DNA from: Setophaga petechia
Lineage: Eukaryota; Chordata; Aves; Passeriformes; Parulidae
Assembly: GCA_024362935.1 (NCBI GenBank)
Contig: JANCRA010000003.1
Coordinates: 43,771,291 to 43,835,290, forward strand
Length of the DNA stretch: 64,000 nt
Reading direction: 5' to 3'
In this document: positions 12,120 through 26,015 of the stretch, one piece after another
How the letters are laid out: the number at the start of each line of letters is the position of its first letter
Numbering within the stretch: position 1 is the first letter of the stretch
Program-made: the position numbers and the translations under genes
The notes under the pieces: generated by a model
Told to the model about the DNA's origin: nothing
The model's database searches: none
Seen by the model: the letters and a program-made list of their open reading frames with translations, nothing else

Positions 12120-13131
12120 AACTAGTTGTTTACATTTAGATGATGTTAACCAATCTAAAGGTTTTCACCTTGCAAATCCCTGTTTTCATATAGTGCTGGT
12201 AATGGTTTCAAAAACAAGTCAGTTACTGTGAATGCTTCATGTTACAGAAATGAAACTTAACATCCAAGGCAATGCAGATCTTGTTCTAAGTTTGGTCCTG
12301 ATGTTAGTATTTTTTGCTTTTCTCCTGCACACATATAGATCTTTCCCTATTTGGAAACTAAAAGATGCAGGCAATATTTTTTTGCTGCTAGTGGTGCATA
12401 ATAATTATCAGAAACAGAACTCCAGCTACAGTGTTATAATTTTGTTAGCTGAAGTGTAAGTGTGCTTTGTTGCTTCTTAAAATATATATGCTTGTATATG
12501 TATATAAAAATAGTCTCTCTTAATTATTGCAGAAATAGCTAAGTTGCTGCTACTATCAATACTTCATGGATATTGTGGTAACAGCTGAGTTTAGAGCACT
12601 GATGGTGGCGAAACAGTTCCACATTGAACCAAAATTACATGTATTCTCAGGATACCAGGGTGGAATTGTACTGAACTTGTGGAGTTCCTGGTCCTCCAGT
12701 TCCCAGAGAGGACCAGGGTAGGTAATGGAAGGAACTTTACAAAGCCAGGGATTTCTGAGCTGATTTCACTCTGTAGCTCACTGCTAAAGTACCTCAGAGT
12801 CTGGCATTTCTTGCACCCTATCATGGGGCAGTTGGCACATTTCTCATGGTAGGAGACACACAATACTGCTGTGCCCTCTTTCCTTCTTGATCCATGATGC
12901 CACAAAAGCATCTGCTTTATGAGCAAGTTTGCTGCTTGAACATGAGCAGTGATAAGCATTTGCAACCTGAGGGGAATGGATGATAGAACCATTGCTTATG
13001 TGTGCCAAGGGTACAATTGGTACAGTCTATCAGTCACGTGAATTGTGATTGGCCTGTTGCAATGGAAATAGCCTTTAACAAAAACAAAATGAAAGCTATT
13101 TACCTTTTGAATGGATTTTACATACTTGCAC

Positions 13132-13185
13132 AGAAGGGAAAAGAAATAAGAAAGGAAGAGAAAAGAGAATAGGAAAGAAGAGAAA
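13132..13185 (+). repeat. purine-rich tract
   Basis: Fifty-four bases are almost all A and G, with two T interruptions (13147 and 13170). It is read as a low-complexity A/G-rich repeat. Confidence 0.85.
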
Positions 13186-13694
13186 CATTCCCACCAGCTC
13201 TTCCCCTCCAAAATTAGCATTGGCATTGGTGAAGTCACACACAAAGGAAAGTCTCACTTTCTTTGTGCTTCTCACAATGACATCAACATGCATGGCTATG
13301 AGAAGATGAGAAAATATCTCACTCACAATGAGTAACAAATCAGAATTTTCTTCAAAGCAAAATATGATAACACAAGACCATCATAGGTATACGCTAGCTC
13401 TTCCAAAACACCTATGTCTGTTCAGATCACTTGGCTGGCGATCTGTCCTTTCTAATATAATGCAGGGGGACATTCTGAAAAGGCTAAAGAATGTCTACTA
13501 TGCAACTTGGCTGGAACATCTGCCAAAAATGAAGTTGTTTTCAACGTGGTTATCTACTTTCAAATTACTCCATAGAATAGATAGTGATATTCCATGGGTA
13601 GAGGTAGATTATGGGGTTTAAAAATCAAATTGGAGCCCCGTAATTTTGTGTGCTATAGGAGTCTCATAGAACTGAGATATTCCCATAATTAACC

Positions 13695-13735
13695 ACTAGC
13701 CATGGGATATTATAATATATTCCATGGTGACTAGT
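13695..13735. repeat. imperfect inverted repeat (hairpin-like)
   Basis: ACTAG, CCATGG and ATATTA on the left are mirrored by TAATAT, CCATGG and ACTAGT on the right, with small bulges. Flanks show no clear target-site duplication, so I do not call it a transposon. Confidence 0.6.
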
Positions 13736-14711
13736 ATTCTTTCCATTTCCCTCCCCACTCCCAGTAGAATTAGAATGGTTAATTTAGCTCTGGTTTCACC
13801 TATTGCTAACATGAATCAGTACAATTAAAAATAAGAATGAGGCAATCACTGTTTAGGCCAAACTAGCTGGTAATGACTAGTGAGACCTTTTCCAGTTGGC
13901 CTCTGCTGCTAGAAGGTTGAAAGAGCTGTAACTCACCAACCCATACTTGCAAAAGGAGCATGTTTTAGAAAATGTGGTTCAAAACTCGTCATAGTTCTAA
14001 GTGCTAAATTCTAGTGGAATATTATAGAATACATTGATTTGCATGCCATGGAATAAACATCCTTACATCTAGTCTTGTCTCAGAGTGAGTCATTTTGCAT
14101 TAGTGTCAAGAATTTGAGCTGTTGTTCTACTTTGCAGTTAATCATCAGAAAGAGACTGGATTGTCTCATGAATATGCATGATGGTATAGTTGTCCCTTCA
14201 ACTTACTAGGCACCTAGTTTCTGTAATGAGATGTACAATATCTGCCATTTAAAACAGCTGAAAGGTCCCAAATGGGAACAAATGAGAAAGCATCTGGCTG
14301 TTTCGAATTCCAGCCCTGTTTTGTCAGAAAGCTCTGTAATTGCTGAGTACTTGGCTCCTACTCTGCTCTATGAAGCATTCAGCTCTCAGGAGCCTCTGAG
14401 ATGCATTACACAGTCCAGCAACACAGCTGTAGAACTCTCAAAATTCTTCCACTAGATGTAACAGCTTTCCAAAATATCTTGAGACTTGTATGCCCTTAAC
14501 CAGGACCAAAGTTTGGGCTCCTAGAGCGTGCTCTCATCCTTAGTTTTGCTGATCAGCCTCCACTGTACCATTTGTCCCTGCAACCTAGACTTCACACATA
14601 TTATTCACTGTGTGATGGTGGGACTAGAATGGATAAATGTGCTACCCATTGCTCTAAGAAAGCAGTCTGGCTGAATCTTAAATCACTACGCGGGATGGAG
14701 GTTAACGGTCA

Positions 14712-16493
<1,782 letters not shown>

Positions 16494-16830
16494 AATCTGG
16501 CCTTGAATGTTTCGAGGGATGGAGCATCCACTACCTCTCTGGGAAATCTGCCCATGTGTTCCACCACCTTCATTGTAAAAAAATCTCATCTAGTATGAGT
16601 CTTCCCTTGTTTAGGTTAAAAACATTACCCTCAGTCCTGTTACAACAGGACTTACAAAAGAGTCGATCTGCATCTTTCTTATGAGCTTCCTTTAAATATT
16701 GACAGGAAGACCTTGTTGGCAGCAATAAGATCTCTCTGGAGAATTCTATTCTCCAGGCTGATCAAAGCCAGTTTTTTTAGCTTTTCTCAGTGTTTTCTCA
16801 GCCTAAAGGAGATCTCTTGGTTGTATTCCA
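16494..16830 (-). mobile_element. CR1 LINE 3' fragment, antisense
   Basis: The plus strand reads as the reverse complement of a CR1 3' region. Examples are GGCCTTGAATGTTTCGAGGG, GGAGCATCCACTACCTCTCT, CATTACCCTCAGTCCTGTTA and AGAATTCTATTCTCCAGGCT. These match the usual antisense CR1 order: tail, conserved 'dispensable' region, then end of the RT C-terminal domain. The copy is old, with many substitutions and small indels. The right limit is uncertain and weak similarity may run to about 16875. Confidence 0.85.
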
Positions 16831-17457
16831 GGATAATTGAGGGGTACAGTCAGTGCAGTCAGGCCAAAATTCACAAGTCTTGTAAGGACAGTTGCCCTGC
16901 TCAGTCCTCCTTTAACCAATTAAATAATTTGCACATATCTAAGTCTCTTTGTGTGTTGGAGTAGTATTGTCATGGTAATACCTCTTGCCACTCCACTCCT
17001 TACATCTGTTACCTTCTTGTTTGTCATGTGTGTCACCTTGACAAGAGATGTCATATAAGTATTTCCCTGTCTTTATGAGCATGAGCAACTGTCATAATAA
17101 AAATATTAGTTTCCTGTTCTTTCTAGTTTCCTGTTACTCACACTGTCCCTTTTTCAACAGTGTAGTCAACACAGGGGTTAAAAAGAACTAGTTTCTTCTA
17201 ACTGGGTGTTACCAGTGAATGCAGTGCAATAGTCTGAACAAAACTGCTGCCAAAGGAACAGACTCATTAAAAACAACCTATACTCAAACTATCAAAACTC
17301 TCCTGCAATCAAAAAGTTCCTCCTTTTTGCCTTCCTGGGTAGACCTAGTGCAGAACTACACTTGACCTTCTACATTAGCAAACAAAGTCAAAAGCATGGA
17401 TTTGCCACATTTTAAGGCAAACCATTTAAGAGAATACAAAGAAAATGGAAGAGAATA

Positions 17458-17615
17458 AAATCACAAAATCATTTAAGTTGGAAGGGCCCTCTGGAGGTTG
17501 TTTGGTACAATTTCAAAGATGGACCAGGTTGCTCTTGCATACTCCAGGTGTGAGTATCTCCAAGGCTGGAGATCCCACAGCCTCTCTGGGCAGCCTATGC
17601 CAGTGTTAGGCCAGT
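17458..17615 (-). mobile_element. CR1 LINE 3' tail fragment, antisense
   Basis: On the plus strand it begins CACAAAATCATTTAAGTTGG then AAGGGCCCTCTGGAGG, the inverted CR1 3' end. It continues with TATCTCCAAGGCTGGAGATC and CACAGCCTCTCTGGGCAGCC. The terminal repeat is reduced to one unit. Same orientation as the CR1 piece 0.6 kb to the left, but it repeats the tail, so it is a separate insertion. Confidence 0.85.
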
Positions 17616-19793
17616 AAGAACAAATAAGCTTGGAAGGATACAGAAGCAAACAGACTCTTCTACTTTTCAAATTCAACTTTGTTGCCAAAGAGATCAGAAT
17701 TATTGTTGCAGATTTAAACAATAAAGTGATATTTTCCTGTAAAAACTTCAAGTTCTCACAGCACTGTTATGTGAGGATCTGCTATACGTGCTGATATGTG
17801 CCAAAATCAATGCCTAATATATTTGGGAGATAAACAATATGAAGATTATCAGATGTTGATCTTCTGCTTTGTGATCCTATATAAATGTGTGCAGGTTCTA
17901 TATGCTTTTATCTAAATGTTAATGGCTTTAGTATATCAACAGTCTTCCTGAAAAATCCCTTTTGTGTACGATATCAATAACACTTGGAGATTAATTGTCT
18001 ACATATGAGTAAAATGAGAAACGAAAAGCATCTTGCACCAAGCAGTCAGGAAGATGTTCCTAGCAGCCTGAGCATGTCTGCTGTGTTCCAGCCTAAGGCA
18101 GATTGTTTCACAGAATCATAGAGCCCTGAGAATTCAGGCTGCAGAAAGAAGTGCTCACACTTCCTTAAGACAGGTAGGATGAGAAGGAGAGAGGGTAATA
18201 AAATCATTTCACATTTTAAAGGTTTATGAAGATGACCCCTTTCTTTTTCATGATTCCAAATGCAATCCTCTTCTTGGTGTATACAAATATATCTCCTGAG
18301 TGAGTTTTTCCTGCTTAGGACAACCTTCAGGCTGACCTTGCACAGTGAGTATCTTGAAATGGATGTTTTGCTGTATTAAAGAGAACAAATAACCAATTCT
18401 GACCAGGCATTAAGTTTTCTGCCGTGGTACAGGTTGACAGTGCTATCCGTAGAGAACATCACACCCATGATCTCTCATTGTTAGCCCTTGTGTGCTCACA
18501 CCTTGGCTTCAGAGAGTAATTGAGAGCTTTTAGTCCCCACTTCAACAGAGGAGGATGCACCTCCTAAATGAGTGTGAAGTGTCTGCTTCCTCCTATCTGG
18601 TTTTAATAGCATTTTTCCCAGGGATGGGCATGTTTTTGTAGGCTTTGTGGCTTTGAAAGCATGAGTCTGCTTTCAAGATTTCATTAAACTATGTATGAGT
18701 AATGGTATTGACAGGAAGAATCCCAATATTTTTCTCCAATTTAACTTTCCTCCAATTTAAGTTCAGAAATGCCTGAAAGTCAGGCCTGACAATTTGTTCA
18801 CTGGCATCCATCTCTGATAGATTTATCACCTGCAGCTTCTTGAAACACAGGAATTTTTCAGCTTACTACAAGTATCACTGGCACAGATTTATGTTTGTGA
18901 TCCCTAGTTTATATTGCTCTCTTCCATTCTTTCTTCTGTGTATTTTTCTTTGTTAATCATCTGAGATTTAGCAAACTGTAAGCATGATCTAATAGCACAA
19001 AAATCGGTGAGTAGGCTTTTCTAGGAAGACCAGTAATAATTTTTTCTAAAGATGTGGGAAAAAAAAAAGTTCTCCCTGGCCCACCATCAGAGGCCCATTG
19101 AGCCTAACATGGTAACTTGTCAAATCCAGAGATGGGCAGTGCTGATAAAATCTGGTGAAGACCATGGGACTCACACGTGTTCTATTGTCTTTGAAATAAG
19201 TCTGTCTCTTTTTATTTCACTAATAATTGTCTGAAAACTAATCAAACCAATGGATTGCTCTTGTATAATTTAGTAGTTCTTAATCTTCTTCTTACATTTT
19301 ATAGCAGCTTCTCTTCCTAGAATCAGAATGGGCTGAGGGAAAAGAGTGAGGATTTTAAGAAGTGATGTCACATGCTGTTGAGTTACATAATGGCATCTGA
19401 AATTTCTATAATTAAAGAATATACCTAGGTAAAGTGTTTGAAGTGATCAAAACTCTTTTATTTGCTTTGACATGTGAATGATTTCTATTTCACTAGAAAT
19501 GCTGCTGCTATTGCTTTTTTTTCTGGCTCTAATACCAACAAAGAAAAGTCTCAGATTGTCCAAAGCCACAAAAGCCATAAGTAAAGGCAGAGAGGAGATT
19601 TAACAGGGGAGATTCAGATTAAAATGTAAGTTACATTAAAATATTTTCATTTTGGAGACAGAAGAAATTACACTCCTGCATAATTTCTCTTAATACTGGC
19701 TATATTTTAATAAGTTTATTTTGAAAGAGTCTAAAAGGTGTCATGCCCCTAAGTGGAGAATTTTGTAACCTAATTTATCTTTCTTCTGATTAA

Positions 19794-19843
19794 ATCTATC
19801 TATCTATCTATCTATCTAATCGATCTTATCTATCTAATCGATC

Positions 19844-19901
<58 letters not shown>

Positions 19902-19902
19902 C
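19794..19902 (+). repeat. compound (ATCT)n microsatellite
   Basis: Uninterrupted ATCT units flank two exact copies of the 18-mer AATCGATCTTATCTATCT (19818-19835 and 19836-19853). The pattern is a pure tetranucleotide run with an internal higher-order unit that has itself been duplicated. It is likely length-polymorphic. Confidence 0.97.
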
Positions 19903-20756
19903 TTCTCCCTGCCTTATGCCTAAGCCAGCCATTTTTGCCAGGGCAGTGGGAATGTGAAGTACCAATTAATTCCTAACAGTAGTGTTTCACATCAACTTTG
20001 CATGGCTGTAAAAAGGAGCAAGGTAATGGAATCAGACATAGCCACTCATGAATAATTAGCCAGCTTCTTTCCACTCAGCATGGAAAGAAAACGAAAACCC
20101 AACAGCCTTAAAAACCCAAATAAACCTTCTAATACATGAGGATTTAGAGGCTAGGCTTACATAAAAGGTCTGAGTATTGGACCAGACAGGATTAAATACA
20201 GAGATTTTGCTCTTTACTTCTGGGAGTTGTTTTCTAAAACAGCACTTTACCTTGCATGTCTTAGATAGTTTTGGTATTGGAGATAAGAAACCTTCTTTTA
20301 TGCTTGGGTCCACACAAATATCCTGGGTAACCTGCTAGAATTCATTGATATGGTGCCTGGAATTCCCAGACTTCAGTGCAGATGGGCAGTGAAGGCTGAA
20401 AAGTACCAGATCAGAAATCAGGTGAGTGAGGCTCTTTTCCAACCTCCACCATTGACACATTGAAGCATGTGGGCCTGCATTTTTTGCACCATCCTTTTTT
20501 ATTTTTTTTTTAATTGTTATTTTTAATTTAATTGAGATAATAAACTCTTTGGGGCTTGGAACTGCCTGCCAACTTACATCTGCCCCCTGTCCAGACTGAT
20601 GTGTGTCTGGAGTGGGGACTTGGGAAGGGAGCCCTTGGCTGAATCTTGGCAACACTCTTAGATCAGAGACAACAAGGAAAGTGTGTGGTGGCAGTGGAAG
20701 CAGCAGGGCTTTGCAAGTCAGGTTTCAGTGACTGCAGAGTTTGTTTTCTAGGAAAT

Positions 20757-20841
20757 CGCGGTGTACACGACACGCTATTCATAATTCATTCCAGATCACA
20801 CGTTCAGAGCGAGTTCGTAGCAGCTGCACGCCACAGACACG
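20757..20841. promoter_or_regulatory. candidate CpG-retaining regulatory element
   Basis: Nine CpG dinucleotides fall within 85 bp, inside intron sequence where CpG is rare. A canonical E-box, CACGTG, sits at 20838-20843, and an AT-rich homeodomain-like stretch (ATTCATAATTCATT) lies inside the block. This suggests either low germline methylation or selection, but there is no direct proof of function. A 109-codon frame that covers it has no recognisable protein similarity. Confidence 0.35.
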
Positions 20842-23800
20842 TGCTCTTCTCCTTTGATACTGCTCAGAATCATTTAACAATCCTACTCAAGCTAGATGGG
20901 AGAAAAGAAACACAGCACACTCAGAGAAGATTTGCCAGCCTTTTCCTTTCCATCTGCTATCAGAAATATTTTTGAAAGTGATTCTTAATCACTTTCCTTT
21001 TATAGGGAAATTCAGGAAATTCTACCCTCCCTAGAACCTCTGGATGAAAAGCAGAGGAAGGTGGCATTTTGATTGAACTACATCTGTTAAAGCATCAGGA
21101 AATTCTCTGTATAAGTGGCACCATCTCTTTGCTGTTGAACCAGAAAAGAAGAGGAACTAAGCAGTTGTCATCTCAGTCTGCATGAGCAGGGCCCTGAGCA
21201 GCAGGAGGTTTCCTGCTTCTCTCTTAGGAGGACCTGGGGCTTGCCAAGAAATGGGAGGTGAGAACATAAAACTCACCACAGAACTTTGTCTCTGAGGGAG
21301 AAACAATGGTAGTCTTACTGCTATGGAGCTTCCAGAAAATTGTATTGTGACTCTAGTGAGTTCTACTATGTTTGGGTTAGTTTGTTTTGGGGTTTTGTTG
21401 TTTTGTTTTGGGGGAATGGGAGAGGGCTGAGGGGTGTGGATGGGCAGAATAATATAAAAATCACAAGTCTAGTAATTTTTCACTTTGTCTATCACTGCTA
21501 CACACTTGCAGGAAAAAGGCTCTGAAGAGTTTCAATAACATATGCTGGCAACAGAGGAGTTGGTTTTCTACAAAACATCAATAATTCAAATACACCCAGA
21601 GACCTGTACTAGACCTGAATAAAATACTGGGGTTTCTATTTACAAGGTATCTCTTCAAGTACTTTACCAACTTTCTTTTACAGTAGTTTATCTGATTGAG
21701 GTTTGTCTCTCAAAACTGCTGCACTTCCATGAAAATGCCTACATTTGCCCATTTGTGAATCGAATCTCAAAGTTTTGCCTCGTTTTTGTTTTAATCTGTA
21801 AACAGTACTTTAACCACTTCTAATTTAAAAATAATTTAGTTCAGTCTACGTGTTCCTGGATTATTTAACAAGACAAATCTTTTTGCTGCAGCTCAGCCAA
21901 AGTATGGGTTAAGTGAAAGCTGCCTTAAATACTTTGCTTTATAAACACTTTATTATGTCAAGACAAATTTTCCAGGCTTTCTTAGAGATATGGACCCTGA
22001 TTCAAACAAATGACTCATTTTTAATGTGCTGATAATTCTGCTGAATTTTTGAAAGTAATACTGAATTTGTATGACTGATCAGATGATTAAATGTGGGCAC
22101 ATGATGCCAACAACCAGATAATGCTGGGGAAGTGAGAAAAAGCTAGGACTCTGTCAAAAAGCAACCTCTGCAATATTTCATTAAGAATGGAAGATGTTTC
22201 AAGATCCTGTGAGCAATGATCATGAAAAGGAAATTATTTGCATGGGAAAAAAAAAATTAGTTTTTTTTTTAATGGGTGTGGTGTCGATATATGAGGGCAC
22301 AGTCAGATGTTAGCACGAAGCTGTTCTCAGTGAAGGCAGAGATGACCCCTCAGCAATCTGCCTTTCAGTGAGATGATAATACAATTGATAGAGAAGCTCA
22401 CATCAGCAAACATACTGGTTCACTCACAAGATTATTCAAATTCATGGTTTGTAGCTGAGACAAATGGAAGAAGGAGCCTTGTGGATAGACAGAGCTTGCT
22501 CTAGAGTTGGATAAAAAGTCCACTGGCAACTCATGGATCAATTGATTATGTAATGCCAAAAAATATATGACAGCTTGCAAAAAAATCTTGGAATGCTTTG
22601 TGGCACACAGACATGAAACAGCGTGTTAAAAAAAATGTGCAGTCATCTGTGGAAAATATGCTTAAGTTATTCGGTGTTGACGTTGCAATAAATAAATTAG
22701 AAGCTGATCTCTCAAATGTTAGTCCTAGCAGGCAGCCATGTGCTTTGACAAGGCAGTTACTGGGACAAGCAAGGCTGCATCAGAACTGGAAGTGGGGTAT
22801 GGACAGTGCTCCTCTGGGCCACATGGCCAGCCAGGTGGTCACCAGGCAAGGGCTGGAATGGTTCTTTGTAGGTCACAGGAAAGCCTTCCAGTTTTATCTA
22901 GGACAGATTAAGTCTTGTGAATTAATAGGAACTTTGACACAGTAGAGAAGTGAATTTATTTTGCAAAGCTTCCTTGCTGCTCCCTAGTCTGGTAGTGAGA
23001 ACTAAATGGGAACAGTATGGTGGGACCAAGGAATGCTTCATATTGCTCAGCAATGGTGAAGTGGGAAATTCTTAACATATATAGATTCCTGATCCAAAAG
23101 GGCCCCAAGACTCCTGCAGCTGAGTATATGAGACACAGCAGAAGGAGCTGTAAGTGTGAAAGTAAGCCATGCATCTCTGAGGGACTGCAGAAATGTGTGC
23201 TTAATAGGGACCTTCAAAATTGTAATTTCCCTGTCCCAAAGCACAGTTTTTGATCATTCCTGAAAGTTGTTAAGGATCTCTACTGGTGAATATCATGAAA
23301 ATTCTGCAGGATATTTATCCCAGTACTTCACAATTTTTTATTTATATTTTTTCTTCCTAATCCCTAAACTAAATCATCTTCCTCTTAAGCTTTTTCATTT
23401 TTGTCCTATCCATCACAGACAACTAAGCATTTAGAAATTTTCAGGCATTTTCCTTCTTTAGTAAGCTAACCACTAAACATTCAAACATCCCATGAGTCCT
23501 AGACTTCTGTTCTCATATGCTCATGCTTTTGCTGCATAAATTCAATATAAGTATTAATCTCATTTTCAGATGATGCTACACACTTTTATGCTATCAGTTC
23601 TGTCAAAAGCTTTAGGATTAAAGAAACTGAGAAAATCATATAATATCTAATACATGGAACATAAGCTAACAAATGGCAAAAGAAACCAGAGAACTTTAAT
23701 CGATAAAGTTCTCATAAAATAAAGCCCATTAATACTAGAAGTTTCAATTTTTTTCTGTTAGGCAGTGTTTTGGACTTTGCACAGTTTCTGTTCTAAACTG

Positions 23801-25784
23801 AATGGGAGAGTTTTGTAGCAATGAATGGTGGTGGTGTCATGCGTTAGGATTTTCAGGATCTCACCTCACCACCTTTGTTCTGGATTTATCTCCTGAGAAA
23901 TCACACTTCCTTCCTCTCTAACTTGCTGCTGGTCTATTTTTTTCCCTTTTTGTTACAGCTTCTACACTGTGACTTGCCCAAAGGTGGCTTAATTTATATG
24001 CTTTTATGCTTATACATCTGCAGCCTCTCTCAAACCTACTTTTGAAGTGGTGCTAGAAGCCTTTCACAGAGCTGGAGACATTATTTCTGCAGCCTTTTGG
24101 AGTGCACTGTCAGTGAGGTATGATTCACCAACCTCAGTTTCACAGCAGCCTCCAAGAATGAAATTGTCACAGGTATGAAGGAGGCAGAGGGTGCTCAGTG
24201 GTCTCCAGCTCATTTAGAAAGAACATGCCCTGCTTGCTTACCTTTTTTTGCAAGAGGAAACCCTCCAGTGTGTGGGAATATTGAGTAGAAAAGTCCATAA
24301 GGAAACACCTGAAACACAGGGAGGCTTTGCCCTGAATGTAGAACTCTTTAACTTAACATGCAAGGCCAACTTTCCTCCCTGTGGCTTTTAAGCCAAGGTA
24401 TTTGGTGTGTGTTCCAGATCATGTTTGTGTGCAGGCAATAATGTTTCTGCTTCAAGACAAATTAAAATGAGTGCCTGTCCAACCTTTTATAGTTTCCCAC
24501 ATGGGCGGGCTGGCTACATAAGCAGCCTTGGACGGGGTGTGAGGTCTGTCTGCACACCTTCCACACACATTCACACAGAGCTGCTGGGGTGTGGCAGGTG
24601 TGGGATGATGCTGGCAGCTCCTACTTAGGATGAAGTGAAAGGTCCAGAATGCATCAAGCCCCAAAGGTAAGCAGTTTATGTCTGCAGCCTTAACCCAATT
24701 TCTCTCCCAAAGCAATACTATAGCAAAAATAATTATGATAGAATTCATCTACAGACCAACTTACTTCATATTTGACCATGGATTTTGAAACCTTAGTTTC
24801 TGACTCTGTGGGATATGTTCCAAAGAGATTTAAATTCTGGGAGCAGCTGAGTGTTTACCCTCTGATAGTTGAGTTTAGCACCTCAGAACAGAGGCACTCA
24901 AAATAACTCCTCACCCTGGAAAACTGGAAACCCTGGGATCACTATAGTGCCAGTAAATGTTGAGCTCAGGATTTCCTGTTTTCACTGCAGTTTATGTGGA
25001 TGGATGTCACAGATGATGTATTCCCTGAAAAGCCAGAATTCTTAACAAGGTGTCTAAAAATAAGGATGTTAAACCTCAAGCATTTCAATGACTGCTTCAT
25101 TTTGGATAATTTCACCATTTCTTCATATTTTTTCCAGATTATGACTAGCAATGTGTTGTAGGCACTTTCCTTTCCATATTATTTACTTGGCTTAATCCAC
25201 AGCTAGCAGTTTGTGCTTTTAAAGCATTGTGGCCATAATTGTTTCCTACCTTTGGGCAGTTGGTACCACAAAAGTCCTGTTAAGCTCCTAGATGGCCTAA
25301 GTATGGTACTAAATATTGAGATCTTTTTGTGCCTTTGCTCTACAAAACCTAAATATAAAATATCAACATTATTATATAATTATATAAAACTATATCCACC
25401 TTATTTATAATTTCAACTATTACAAATCAAAAAGAAAACCCAAAAATTATTTTAAAAATAGGCATTATTTTGGAAAGCAGAGGATGTTTTCATTCCCTAG
25501 TTAGGCAGAGGCTCCTGCACAGCTTAATTTGTGCAAGGATAATCCACAGAATGGGAACATACAAAATTTCCACTGACAGCAATCTTTGTCAGTACTGGAT
25601 TTTGACTGGCTCTGAGCCGTTTTAGATATCCAAATTAGTGACAACATAACTTTTAAAACTGTATTGGTAGCTCTTTCAAGCGATTTCCAAAATAGTCTTT
25701 GTCATATAAGAAAGATGAGGACGAATGTTTGAGCAGGGCCTGTTGCAATTACGTGAGAGTTAATGGTTTTAAACTTAACGAGGG

Positions 25785-26015
25785 AATCAGGCTTAGATAG
25801 AAGGAAGAAGTCTTTTCATTGTGAGACTGGTGAAACACCAGAGCAAGTTGCTCAGAGAGGCTGCAGATGTCCCATCCCTGGAAACAATCAAGGTCAGGTT
25901 AGACAGGGCTCTGAGCAATCTGATGTGGTTGAAGATGTCCCTGCACACTGCAGGGTGTTGGACCAGATCACCTTTACAAGTCACTTCCTGCCTAAAGGAT
26001 TCTTTATAGCCTTTC
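25785..26015 (+). mobile_element. CR1 LINE 3' fragment, sense
   Basis: The sequence reads in CR1 sense order: CAAGTTGCTCAGAGAGGCTG, CAGATGTCCCATCCCTGGAA, TCAAGGTCAGGTTAGACAGG, then CACTGCAGGGTGTTGGACCA and GATCACCTTTACAAGTCAC. That is the post-RT conserved region and 3' tail. The copy is old and its terminal repeat is not preserved. Confidence 0.87.

Larger units (their letters stand above)
17616..25784. other. KCNC2 intron with one microsatellite and one CpG cluster
   Basis: No exon is recognised. It contains a GATA/TATC microsatellite (19794-19902) and a CpG cluster (20757-20841). A short stretch near 18110-18135 (CACAGAATCATAGAG) resembles the CR1 terminal repeat but is too short to call. 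Frames such as 22598-22945 on the plus strand (115 codons) lack family motifs. Confidence 0.6.

Noticed and set aside
12591..12992. 133-codon minus-strand frame with several cysteines, close to KCNC2
   Set aside because: I do not recognise any family, the peptide is not the Kv3.2 C-terminus, and I saw no convincing splice sites in the correct phase.
18108..18136. CACAGAATCATAGAG word resembling the CR1 terminal repeat
   Set aside because: The flanking sequence does not continue as CR1, so the match is too short to call.
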